DNA from: an uncultured Chitinophagaceae bacterium
GTDB lineage: Bacteria; Bacteroidota; Bacteroidia; Chitinophagales; Chitinophagaceae
Assembly (NCBI GenBank): GCA_903904335.1
Contig: CAIVCF010000036.1
Span: 1 to 38,143, forward strand
Reading direction: 5' to 3'
Length of the DNA: 38,143 nucleotides
Under the pieces are notes generated by a model. The model was not told the origin of the DNA and did no database searches. It saw only the letters and a list, made by a program, of their open reading frames with translations. The position numbers and the translations under genes are program-made. Position 1 is the first letter of the stretch. Each line of letters starts with the position of its first letter. Positions 6,539 to 14,702 of this stretch are shown in pieces.

Positions 6539-8980
6539 ATGAAAGTTTTAAAGTTTGGTGGTTCTTCTGTAGCAAATGCAGAAAATATCAAAAAAGTTGT
6601 TGCTATCATCAGGCAACCCCAATATAAAAAATCAGTTATTGTATTCTCTGCTTTTGGAGGCGTGACTGATCTATTAATAAAAACAGGAACCGATGCTTCT
6701 CTTGGTAATGAAGCATATAAGGAAACCTTAACTGCTTTAGAAAAAAATCATATCGAAACTGCAAAAGGTTTATTGCCGGTAACAACACAAAGCAGTTGCC
6801 TCAGCAATATCAAACAACAATTCAATGAACTGGAAGATATTTGTGAAGGTGTTTTTAGATTAGGTGAATTATCCAAACGTACACAAGATCGTATCATCAG
6901 TTTCGGTGAATTGCTTTCGTCAAAAATCATCCATGCATATTTACAATCCACAAATGTAAATAGTGAATGGATAGACAGCAGATATCTTATCAAGACAAAT
7001 AGCAATTTTGGTTTTGCTGCTGTTGATTTTTCAATTACAAATAAATTAATCTCTAAAAAAATCAGTTCATCATCTCATTCATTATTCATTGCTCCCGGCT
7101 TTGTTGCAAGTGATGCAGATAACCATACAACAACATTAGGGCGTGGGGGTTCTGATTATACAGCATCCATTTTTGCAGCCGCATTAAATGTGGAAGATTT
7201 GGAAATATGGACGGATGTTAATGGCATGATGACCGCAGATCCACGATGGGTAAACAATGCAAGAACAATAACGCATACATCTTATCGCGAAGCGATGGAG
7301 TTATCTCATTTTGGTGCGAAAGTAATTTACCCACCAACCATTCAACCTGCGATGCATAAAGGAATTCGCATTTGGGTAAAGAATACTTTTGAACCTGATG
7401 CTTATGGAACATTGATTGAAGAATTTACAAAAGAAGAGGGGGAAATAATCACCGGCATTTCAAGTATCAATCATATTTCTTTGTTGAGTTTGGAAGGAAG
7501 CGGTATGGTGGGCATTCCCGGTTTTTCAAAAAGATTATTTGAAGCATTGGCGAATGAAAAAGTAAATGTGATCCTTATCACACAAAGCTCTTCAGAGCAT
7601 TCTATTTGTGTTGGTGTTAATTCTGCAGATGCAGCAAAAGCAAAAAAAACAGTAGATCATGCGTTTGATTATGAAATAAAAACAGAAAAAGTTGAACCGT
7701 TAAGAGTTGAAGAAGATTTATCCATCATTGCCTTGGTGGGTGACAGAATGCGCCACCATCCGGGTATTGCCGGAAGAATGTTTCACTCACTGGGAAGAAA
7801 CGGTATCAATATCCGCGCCATTGCACAAGGCTCATCTGAAAGAAATATTTCTGCTGTTGTAGCACACAACGATATTAAAAAAGCAGTGAACGTTTTACAC
7901 GAAGCTTTTTTTGAAACAACACACAAACAATTAAATGTTTTTATCGTGGGTGCTGGAAATGTGGGCGGAAAATTATTGGCACAAATAAACCAACAACAAG
8001 ATTATTTATTGCAGAATTTGAATTTACAAGTACGTGTAAGCGGAATCGCCACCAGCAAAAAAATGTTATTTGTAGAAAATGGAAATGAAATTGATCTGAC
8101 AAATTGGAAAGATAATTTATTACAAAGCCAATCGATGGATTTAGAAAATTTCGTAAACACCATCATCTCAAAAAATTTACGAAACAGCGTTTTTGTTGAT
8201 GTAACTGCGAATGCTGAAGTTGCCTCAGTCTATGATAAACTGCTGGCTAAAAGTATTTCAGTAGTTGCCTGCAACAAAATCGCAGCATCATCAGCTTATG
8301 TCAATTACAAAAAATTAAAATCATTGGCAAAAGAATTCAATGCATTATATCTTTTTGAAACCAATGTGGGCGCAGGTTTACCAGTAATAGGAACTTTAAA
8401 TGATCTGATCAAAAGCGGAGATAAAGTAAATAAAATTCAGGCAGTTTTATCCGGTACCTTGAATTTTGTTTTCAATAATTATGACGGATCAAAACCATTT
8501 GCACAAATTGTAAAACAAGCACAGGATGAGGGTTATACTGAACCTGATCCGCGTTTGGATTTGGGTGGAACGGATGTAATGAGGAAAATAATGATACTTG
8601 CCCGTGAAGCCGGAGAAAAAATTGAAATGGAAGATATTACCAATAATAGTTTTTTACCTGCATCCTGTTTTAAAGGAAGTGTTGCAGATTTTTATGTTGA
8701 AATGGAAAAGCACGAATCTCATTTCAAATCTTTATACGATGCAGCAGCAAAAGAAAAATGCAAATTAAAATTTGTTGCTAAATATGAAAATGGAAAAGCT
8801 GTTGTTGGTTTGCAACATATTCCTTCTAATTCTGATTTCTATCATTTATATGGCAAGGATAATATTGTTTTATTTTACACACAACGTTATCCTGAACAAC
8901 CATTGGTAGTAAAAGGTGCCGGTGCCGGTGCTGATGTAACTGCAAGCGGTGTATTTGCTGACATTATAAAGGCCTCCTAA
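6539..8980 (+). CDS. thrA: bifunctional aspartokinase / homoserine dehydrogenase
   Basis: Catalyses the first and third steps of threonine synthesis: aspartate phosphorylation and aspartate-semialdehyde reduction to homoserine. At 813 residues it matches E. coli ThrA (820). The aspartokinase domain (about 1-290) begins MKVLKFGGSSVANAENI and carries GRGGSDYTAS; two ACT domains follow (about 305-460, with ITQSSSEHSICVGV and INIRAIAQGSSERNIS), which normally bind threonine for feedback control; the NAD(P)-binding GAGNVGG opens the homoserine dehydrogenase domain near residue 470, followed by GTLNFVFNN and EPDPRLDLGGTDV. The extreme C-terminus (IIKAS) is encoded inside a GC-richer repeat-like segment and looks altered from the usual Bacteroidetes ending. 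First enzyme gene of the thr operon. Confidence 0.96.
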   Translation: MKVLKFGGSSVANAENIKKVVAIIRQPQYKKSVIVFSAFGGVTDLLIKTGTDASLGNEAYKETLTALEKNHIETAKGLLPVTTQSSCLSNIKQQFNELEDICEGVFRLGELSKRTQDRIISFGELLSSKIIHAYLQSTNVNSEWIDSRYLIKTNSNFGFAAVDFSITNKLISKKISSSSHSLFIAPGFVASDADNHTTTLGRGGSDYTASIFAAALNVEDLEIWTDVNGMMTADPRWVNNARTITHTSYREAMELSHFGAKVIYPPTIQPAMHKGIRIWVKNTFEPDAYGTLIEEFTKEEGEIITGISSINHISLLSLEGSGMVGIPGFSKRLFEALANEKVNVILITQSSSEHSICVGVNSADAAKAKKTVDHAFDYEIKTEKVEPLRVEEDLSIIALVGDRMRHHPGIAGRMFHSLGRNGINIRAIAQGSSERNISAVVAHNDIKKAVNVLHEAFFETTHKQLNVFIVGAGNVGGKLLAQINQQQDYLLQNLNLQVRVSGIATSKKMLFVENGNEIDLTNWKDNLLQSQSMDLENFVNTIISKNLRNSVFVDVTANAEVASVYDKLLAKSISVVACNKIAASSAYVNYKKLKSLAKEFNALYLFETNVGAGLPVIGTLNDLIKSGDKVNKIQAVLSGTLNFVFNNYDGSKPFAQIVKQAQDEGYTEPDPRLDLGGTDVMRKIMILAREAGEKIEMEDITNNSFLPASCFKGSVADFYVEMEKHESHFKSLYDAAAKEKCKLKFVAKYENGKAVVGLQHIPSNSDFYHLYGKDNIVLFYTQRYPEQPLVVKGAGAGADVTASGVFADIIKAS

Positions 8981-9001
8981 ATCCTCCGAAAGAGGACTTA
9001 A
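8972..9001 (-). repeat. short palindromic intergenic repeat, copy 1 (thrA end)
   Basis: Read on the minus strand it runs AAGTCCTC, TTTC, GGAGGATTT, AGGAGGCC. It is a pyrimidine/purine-structured unit with a small hairpin (TCCTC..GAGGA) of a style seen widely in Bacteroidetes intergenic DNA. It covers the last codons and stop of thrA. A second, inverted unit lies at 9053-9080 inside thrB. Confidence 0.5.
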
Positions 9002-9015
9002 AAAAAGTTTCAAAA

Positions 9016-9993
9016 ATGAATCAATTTATAAAAAAATATTACGATGCTTTAATCACCCCTTCGGGGGGCGGGGGGGCTGTAACCGTTTTAAGTCCGGCAA
9101 CAGTTGCAAACATTGTTTGCGGTTTTGATATTTTAGGTTTTGCGTTGAACGAACCGAATGATGAATTCACTATTTCATTCAGTGATGAAAAAGGTGTTAC
9201 CATTATTAATGATGATGAATATAACTTGCCTCTTGATTCAGAAAAAAATGTTTCAGGCGCTGCATTATTAGCACTACTCGATGAAACGCCCGATATCAAA
9301 GGTTTTCAGCTCATTAGCAAAAAAAATATTAAACCCGGAAGTGGTATCGGTAGCAGTGCTGCAAGTGCAGCAGGTGCTGTTGTTGCGGCGAATTATTTAT
9401 TGGAAAATCGTTTTAGCAAAGAAGATCTCGTTCGCTTTGCCATGTTTGGCGAAAAAGTTGCAAGCGGTGTAAAACATGCTGATAATATTGCTCCTGCAAT
9501 TTATGGCGGCGTTACTTTAATCCGTTCCATTTTTCCGTTAGACATTGTTAGCATTGATGCACCTGAATTACACGTTACTGTTGTACATCCGCAAATTGAA
9601 GTGAGAACTGCTGATGCACGCCAAATTTTAAAACAACGTGTATTATTAAAAGATGCCATCAAACAATGGGGAAATATTGCCGGGTTAGTTGCAGGCTTTT
9701 TAAAACATGATTATGATTTAATCGGCAGAAGTCTGGAAGATGTAATTATCGAACCCGTTCGAAGTATTTTAATTCCCGGTTTTGATGAAATAAAAAAGAA
9801 ATGCAAAGAAGCCGGGGCATTGGGTGGCGGTATTTCAGGATCAGGCCCTTCGATTTTTATGTTAAGCCAAAATGCAGTTGCAGCAAAGGTTATAGAAGCA
9901 GTGATGAAAGAAGTATATAACAATATGGGTTTGGCATATCATACACATGTAACAACACTTAATCAACAAGGCGTGAAATTAATTTCTGCCTAA
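9016..9993 (+). CDS. thrB: homoserine kinase
   Basis: GHMP-family kinase phosphorylating homoserine to O-phosphohomoserine, the substrate of ThrC. It has 325 residues. The family core starts at about residue 22 with VTVLSPATVANIVCGFDILGFAL; the GHMP ATP loop is PGSGIGSSAASAAGAVVA; a C-terminal GGGISGSGPS motif is present. The first 20 residues are an unusual extension (MNQFIKKYYDALITPSGGGG) containing four Gly encoded by a G6-C-G7 run. The 9016 ATG is the only ATG available before the core in this frame. The extension overlaps a repeat-like GC-rich hairpin and may have been captured from it. It follows thrA by 35 nt. Confidence 0.93.
   Translation: MNQFIKKYYDALITPSGGGGAVTVLSPATVANIVCGFDILGFALNEPNDEFTISFSDEKGVTIINDDEYNLPLDSEKNVSGAALLALLDETPDIKGFQLISKKNIKPGSGIGSSAASAAGAVVAANYLLENRFSKEDLVRFAMFGEKVASGVKHADNIAPAIYGGVTLIRSIFPLDIVSIDAPELHVTVVHPQIEVRTADARQILKQRVLLKDAIKQWGNIAGLVAGFLKHDYDLIGRSLEDVIIEPVRSILIPGFDEIKKKCKEAGALGGGISGSGPSIFMLSQNAVAAKVIEAVMKEVYNNMGLAYHTHVTTLNQQGVKLISA
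9053..9080 (+). repeat. GC-rich palindromic repeat, copy 2 (inside thrB)
   Basis: A run of CACCCC, TTC, six G, C and seven G forms a hairpin (CCCC with GGGG) in otherwise AT-rich DNA. It is roughly the inverted counterpart of the unit at 8972-9001. It is translated as ITPSGGGG in ThrB. The homopolymeric G tracts are prone to slippage. Confidence 0.5.
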
Positions 9994-10040
9994 TAAAGAA
10001 ATTTTTATGTTGCAAACTGCAAATCATTATTCATCATTTC

Positions 10041-10253
10041 TTGCGTCGCACACTTGTACTGTTGAAATTTTACTGAACAGAATTTTGAACCACAAAGGCG
10101 CAAAGACACAAAGCTTCACGAAGGAATTCTTTGTGCTACTTTGTGACTTAGTGGCTTAGTGGCTTAGTGGTTCACAAAAAAGGTTCCTCAAAGTTCAGAA
10201 CGCTGAAGTGTGCGACGCAACAAAAGCTTAATAAATATTCAAAAGCTAAGTAC
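10041..10253. repeat. large palindromic repeat element, copy A
   Basis: Perfect 15-bp inverted ends TTGCGTCGCACACTT (10041-10055) and its complement (10206-10220) enclose about 150 nt that are themselves imperfectly palindromic: GAACCAC and CACAAAG on the left answer CTTTGTG and GTGGTTC on the right, with a tandem TTAGTGGC unit at about 10149-10171. The 33 nt after the right end (10221-10253) match the flank of copy C in 24 of 33 positions, so the element extends beyond its end repeat. It separates thrB from thrC and contains no reading frame. It could act as a structured RNA or terminator-like insulator. Confidence 0.8.
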
Positions 10254-10264
10254 AAAAAATAACA

Positions 10265-11557
10265 ATGAATTATTATAGTTTAAATCATAACTCACCGCGT
10301 GTAAATTTTGCTGAAGCTGCATTACGCGGACAAGCACCTGATAAAGGTTTATACTTTCCGGAACATATTCCGCAACTGCATAAAAGTTTTATTGAAAACA
10401 TTAAATCGTTTTCAAAAGAAGAAATTGGTTTTGCTATCATGAAACCTTATGTTGGTGAAACCATTACTGACGTTGATTTACAGCATATCATTAATGAAAC
10501 CATCAACTTCGATTTTCCATTGTTAAAAATTACTGATAATATTTCTGCATTAGAATTATTTCACGGACCAACATTGGCATTCAAAGATGTGGGTGCAAGA
10601 TTTATGAGCAGATGTTTGGGCTATTTTAATCGTCATGCTTATCATAAAACAACGGTATTGGTTGCAACATCAGGTGATACAGGCGGTGCAGTTGCCAATG
10701 GATTTTTGGGCGTTGATGGTGTTGATGTAATTATTTTATACCCGTCAGGTAAAGTAAGTAAGATCCAGGAATTGCAATTAACAACGCTCGGACAAAATAT
10801 TACTGCATTAGAAGTGAGTGGAACATTTGATGATTGTCAGGCCATGGTAAAACAGGCATTCATGGATAATGACTTGAATCAAAAGATAAATTTGACTTCT
10901 GCCAATTCCATCAACGTTGCAAGATGGCTGCCGCAACAATTATATTATTTTTTCGCCTATCAACAATGGCAGGAAGATGAAGCGCCAATTATTTCTGTTC
11001 CCAGTGGAAATTTTGGAAATATTTGTGCAGGAATTTTAGCACACATAAGTGGATTACCTGTAAAACATTTTATTGCTGCATGTAATGCCAATGATGTTGT
11101 TCCGCAATATTTACAAACGGAACAATATTCACCAAAACCAGCCATAGCAACCATTTCCAATGCAATGGATGTTGGTAATCCGAGCAATTTCATTCGTGTA
11201 TTGGAATTATTCAATAACCAATTCAGTTCATTGAAAAATAAAATGAGCAGCATTAGTGTTGATGATGCAACAACTTCACAAACCATTAAAGATGTGTATC
11301 AGCAACATCATTATACATTAGATCCGCATGGTGCTGTTGCTTATTATGCTTTGGAAAATTATTTACAAACAAACAGTGGCAAAGGTTTTATTTTAGAAAC
11401 AGCACATCCTGTAAAATTTTCTGATACCGTTGAAGATGCTATTGGAATATCGATCGAGTTTCCTGAACAAGTGCAACATTTATTATCAGCCGAAAAGAAA
11501 AGCATTTTTATGCAGGCTGATTTTAATAATTTCAAGGAATGGCTGATGAATAGATAA
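10265..11557 (+). CDS. thrC: threonine synthase
   Basis: PLP-dependent enzyme converting O-phosphohomoserine to threonine, the last step of the pathway. It has 430 residues, as in E. coli (428). The N-terminus YYSLNHNSPRVNFAEAAL and GLYFPE are typical; the PLP lysine lies in HGPTLAFKDVGARF near residue 107; ATSGDTGGAVANGF binds the cofactor phosphate; SANSINVARWLPQ and ISVPSGNFGN follow. It is separated from thrB by a 271-nt gap filled by a palindromic repeat element, so it may need its own promoter or readthrough. No clear TAnnTTTG element was found immediately upstream. Confidence 0.96.
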   Translation: MNYYSLNHNSPRVNFAEAALRGQAPDKGLYFPEHIPQLHKSFIENIKSFSKEEIGFAIMKPYVGETITDVDLQHIINETINFDFPLLKITDNISALELFHGPTLAFKDVGARFMSRCLGYFNRHAYHKTTVLVATSGDTGGAVANGFLGVDGVDVIILYPSGKVSKIQELQLTTLGQNITALEVSGTFDDCQAMVKQAFMDNDLNQKINLTSANSINVARWLPQQLYYFFAYQQWQEDEAPIISVPSGNFGNICAGILAHISGLPVKHFIAACNANDVVPQYLQTEQYSPKPAIATISNAMDVGNPSNFIRVLELFNNQFSSLKNKMSSISVDDATTSQTIKDVYQQHHYTLDPHGAVAYYALENYLQTNSGKGFILETAHPVKFSDTVEDAIGISIEFPEQVQHLLSAEKKSIFMQADFNNFKEWLMNR

Positions 11558-11562
11558 GTTTT

Positions 11563-11640
11563 TTGCCACAGATTACACGGAGAAACACAGAATGTTTTTT
11601 ATAAATTATTTATCCGTGTTATTCTGTGCTTCCGTGGCAA
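11563..11640. repeat. imperfect palindromic repeat (CCACRGA type)
   Basis: Left arm TTGCCACAGATTACACGG begins at 11563 and right arm ends CTTCCGTGGCAA at 11640; the outer 7 bp (TTGCCAC/GTGGCAA) are perfect, and both arms carry ACACGGA- and ACAGAAT-like words. It lies directly behind thrC. It may serve as a terminator-like structure and is distinct in sequence from the TTGCGTCGCACACTT family, although its centre is built similarly. Confidence 0.65.
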
Positions 11641-11692
11641 TAAATAATTCACGAAGTGAATAAAAAATCATTAGTTTGGTTAAATTAGTGGA

Positions 11693-12940
11693 ATGCAAAA
11701 AAATCATTGGGCTGTATTTTTATCAAACAATTCCGATACTCAATTCTTTGCACAACAAATTTTAAATGGCAAAGCAGTTGAACCATTTACCGCATTCACT
11801 GGTTTGAAAGGTATTTTATTCTCTCCTATTTTATTAAATGAATTGATTGAAGAAGAATCACGCAGAGATTATTCTGAAGTAACAAAGAATATCAACCGCC
11901 AACTCAAATCATTATCCAGCGGAGAACAGAAAAAAGCTTTACTGGCTTATGTTTTAGCGCAGCAACCTGATTTTATTATTTTAGATAATCCATTCGATAA
12001 TCTCGACAAATCATCGCAGCAATCCTTAAAAGAAATGCTTGTTGAAATTGCCGAACATATATCTCTCATTCAATTAATCAATAGAAAAAAAGATATACTT
12101 CCGTTTATTAATAATGCTGTTGTTCTCGAAGAAAATAATACACTCAGTTTTGTAAATGATATTGCAGCATTCATCGATCAACACGATAATGGTGCAACAA
12201 ATATTTATTCAAAAAAAGTTCCCGAACCTATTCATCATTTCAAAATTGATACAACAACACTTATCCAATTCAATAATGTAACAGTTCAATATGACGAAAA
12301 AATAATTGTAAAAAATATTAACTGGATCATTAGAGCTGGTGAGTTTTGGCAATTGGTTGGACCAAATGGTTCAGGCAAAACAACATTACTCACCATGATC
12401 ACTGGCGACAATGTAAAAGGCTATGGTAAAGACTTTGAATTGTTCGGCAGAAAAAAAGGAACAGGTGAAACTGTTTGGGAAATAAAAAAGTTGATAGGTT
12501 ATGTAACGCCATCGATGACCGATCTCTTCAGCACACGCCACACTTTGGAAGAAATGATCGTTTCCGGTTTTTACGATTCCATCGGTTTATACATCGTACC
12601 CACCGAAATGGAATTGCGTTTAGCCAACGAGTGGTTGCAATTAATAGAAATGGATCATTTAAAACATACCGCATTCTGCGAACTCTCACTGGGCCTGCAA
12701 CGCAAAGTATTAATTGCAAGAGCCATGGTAAAACACCCGCCGGTATTGATTTTGGACGAACCTGCATTCGGCCTCGACGATCACAACACAGCCATGGTAA
12801 CAGCACTCATCAATAAAATCGCAGCAGAAAGCAGAACATCTATTTTATATGTTTCGCATCGAACAGAAGATGGTATTACACCACAATTTATTTTTGAATT
12901 GATACCAACTGAAAGTGGATCGATTGGTGTGGTGAAATAA
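11693..12940 (+). CDS. ModF-like tandem ABC ATPase with degenerate first domain
   Basis: A 415-residue protein with two ABC nucleotide-binding domains and no membrane segment, aligning by eye with E. coli ModF (490 residues). The second domain (about 190-415) is complete: Walker A GPNGSGKTT near 223-231, signature LSLGLQRK and Walker B LILDEPAFGLD, plus the ModF-like stretches LFGRKKGTGETVWEIKK and VSGFYDSIGLY. The first domain is shortened at its start and lacks Walker A (the aligned segment reads LSNNSDTQ), and its Walker B reads IILDNPF, with Asn for the catalytic Glu, although LSSGEQ is kept. It is likely a regulatory or translation-linked ATPase rather than a transporter subunit; no molybdate transport genes are nearby. 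A near-consensus TTAGTTTG at 11671-11678 could be its promoter. Confidence 0.82.
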   Translation: MQKNHWAVFLSNNSDTQFFAQQILNGKAVEPFTAFTGLKGILFSPILLNELIEEESRRDYSEVTKNINRQLKSLSSGEQKKALLAYVLAQQPDFIILDNPFDNLDKSSQQSLKEMLVEIAEHISLIQLINRKKDILPFINNAVVLEENNTLSFVNDIAAFIDQHDNGATNIYSKKVPEPIHHFKIDTTTLIQFNNVTVQYDEKIIVKNINWIIRAGEFWQLVGPNGSGKTTLLTMITGDNVKGYGKDFELFGRKKGTGETVWEIKKLIGYVTPSMTDLFSTRHTLEEMIVSGFYDSIGLYIVPTEMELRLANEWLQLIEMDHLKHTAFCELSLGLQRKVLIARAMVKHPPVLILDEPAFGLDDHNTAMVTALINKIAAESRTSILYVSHRTEDGITPQFIFELIPTESGSIGVVK

Positions 12941-12976
12941 TTTTTTTACCGGCTGTTGTTTTCATGGCATCACCTG

Positions 12977-13047
12977 TTGCGTCGCACACTTCAACATTCA
13001 GAACTTTATTGACATTTTTTTTGAACCACAAAGCAATACAAGCAAAG
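12977..13047 (+). repeat. repeat family copy B (half element)
   Basis: TTGCGTCGCACACTT (12977-12991) is identical to the ends of copy A, followed by CA, a TTCWGAACTTT word, a T-rich run and TGAACCACAAAGC, matching the reverse complement of copy A's right half. The opposite end is missing. It lies behind the ModF-like gene and marks the left border of the 13-15 kb island. Confidence 0.75.
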
Positions 13048-13125
13048 TAATGTTCATTTAAATAAATTACTAATTTTTATAGCTTAAATTTACTAAATTT
13101 AATAGTATACAATATTTTAATTCAC

Positions 13126-13133
13126 TACCTTTG
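13126..13133 (+). promoter_or_regulatory. -7 promoter element TACCTTTG
   Basis: An exact TAnnTTTG match 36 nt before the GIY-YIG-like gene; no good TTG -33 element is seen. Confidence 0.45.
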
Positions 13134-13168
13134 TTTCTCAAATAATTTTACACTTAAAATATCAAATT

Positions 13169-13519
13169 ATGTCAAAAGTTACAGAAGCACAATTAACAGT
13201 TACTGGTAAATCTCGTAAAGAGTATAAGTTTAATATTTATACTTTAGATACAAAGTTCGTTAAAGCTGGGGCTATTTATATCTTTACCAAACGTATAAAA
13301 CAATCAACAGGAGATAATTATAACCATGATTTTGTTTATTGTGGTAAAACAGAAGATTTATCTACGAGATTTGATAATCACCACAAAGAAGATTGCATAA
13401 AAAAGAACAACGCAAACTGTATTTGTATTTTACAAGTTGAAACAGAAAAAGAAAGAACTACTATTGAAGAAGATATTTTAAAAGGTAATAATTTTAGGTG
13501 CAACGATATGCTTAATTAA
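13169..13519 (+). CDS. small GIY-YIG-like protein
   Basis: A 116-residue protein of uncertain role. Residues 34-37 (GAIY) and 57-59 (YCG) sit where the GIY and YIG strands would be. Arg67 in KTEDLSTRF and Glu100/Glu101 in TTIEEDIL match the spacing of the catalytic Arg and metal-binding Glu of GIY-YIG nucleases, and His71/His72 follow the Arg. This suggests a single-domain endonuclease-like fold without an added DNA-binding domain. It stands alone behind its own TACCTTTG element and next to a repeat copy. It could be a selfish or defence-related nuclease or an inactive binder. The family assignment is by motif reading only. Confidence 0.6.
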   Translation: MSKVTEAQLTVTGKSRKEYKFNIYTLDTKFVKAGAIYIFTKRIKQSTGDNYNHDFVYCGKTEDLSTRFDNHHKEDCIKKNNANCICILQVETEKERTTIEEDILKGNNFRCNDMLN

Positions 13520-13660
13520 TTTTTTTGCCAATTTGAGCAAAATTTACAACCCGACTCAACATTAAGATTTTTGTTTTATGTGAGGGTTTGCGCGAGATTT
13601 TGAAGTTGCGTATATTTAAGTAATAAATGTACACAATTTGAATCAACTTAATAATATAAA

Positions 13661-14674
13661 GTGAGTATGAAACTTCAAACGAAAAAAATTATTGCAAGGG
13701 AATTTCTTGTTTTAATAGTAACTGTAATCATTGCTTCAATTTCTTTTGTATTAATTTATCCTTACAATTCTTATCGTCAAAATCAACTTGATAAGTTAAC
13801 TGACACAATTTATTCTAAATCGAAACTTGCAGATAGCTTAGCTAATTCCTACAATATTTGGAGCATTCAGCAACAAAAAGACCCATTAAAAGATTTGTAT
13901 AATGAATTTAATTCACAATTAAATTTAGCTAAGAATTATGATGAATTTAAGCAAGTAATGTCCGATCAAAAAAATAGACAAGTATTCTTTAATGAATTTA
14001 ATCCAAAAATAAATCTTGCAAAAAGTTTTAATGAGTTTGATGAGGCTTTAGGTTTTAAAAAGGACAATCAATCACAAGATGATCCATTCGCAAAGTATGG
14101 CGGAAAAATTATTTCAACAGATGCTATTGGTAAAAAAAATACTGATTCATCTACTCCAAAACCTGTAACTGATTATATAGATAATGTTTATAAAGCACTT
14201 AAATTAAAAGTAGGTGGATTTGATGTTACACCCGATGATTTTAGAAAAGCAATAACAACAGATAATAATTATAGAAATAATGTCTACAAAGCTCTTAAAG
14301 CAGAAATTGATGGTTTTAGTAAAACTCCCAGTGAATTTTCTGATGCAATAGAATTAAAAAAAAGCGAAACTTCAACCGCTGAAAAACCTCGTACATCTTT
14401 GGATGGAATATCCCTCTCTTCTTCAAATAAAAAAGGAAATGATGTAATTCCTTATTACTCGGAAATAAAAAAACAAGCCGATAAAATTTACAAAGAAATA
14501 GACACCTTAAATAAAGACAAAGAATTTATTCAGTCAAAAATATTTTCTGCAAAAGAACAAACTCATTTTGCCACAATTATTTTTATAATTTTTTTATCAC
14601 TTCTATTTATTGTACGCTATATCTTTTACAGTATTAAATGGAGCATAAAAACTTTGCAACAAAACATACAATAA
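13661..14674 (+). CDS. two-TM membrane protein with four internal repeats
   Basis: Function not recognised. The protein has 337 residues from the GTG at 13661 (335 from the ATG at 13667). One membrane segment near the N-terminus (about 16-35) and one near the C-terminus (about 302-323) flank a 265-residue loop; lysines before the first segment and in the tail (YSIKWSIKTLQQ) predict both ends cytoplasmic and the loop periplasmic. The loop holds four related units of about 28 residues: 76-103 and 106-132 (NEFNxxxNLAKxxxEF) and 173-200 and 205-232 (NVYKALK...GF..TP.EF..AI). A coiled coil (about 265-295) precedes the last membrane segment. The topology recalls chain-length regulators, but no such motif is seen. 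Followed by a small coiled-coil gene. Confidence 0.7.
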   Translation: MSMKLQTKKIIAREFLVLIVTVIIASISFVLIYPYNSYRQNQLDKLTDTIYSKSKLADSLANSYNIWSIQQQKDPLKDLYNEFNSQLNLAKNYDEFKQVMSDQKNRQVFFNEFNPKINLAKSFNEFDEALGFKKDNQSQDDPFAKYGGKIISTDAIGKKNTDSSTPKPVTDYIDNVYKALKLKVGGFDVTPDDFRKAITTDNNYRNNVYKALKAEIDGFSKTPSEFSDAIELKKSETSTAEKPRTSLDGISLSSSNKKGNDVIPYYSEIKKQADKIYKEIDTLNKDKEFIQSKIFSAKEQTHFATIIFIIFLSLLFIVRYIFYSIKWSIKTLQQNIQ

Positions 14675-14702
14675 TTTATCATAAAAAATAACAAGGATAG
14701 CT

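Noticed and set aside
12475-12816. Open frames on both strands inside the ModF-like gene
   Set aside because: Shadows of the intact ABC domain frame, Arg/His-rich composition.
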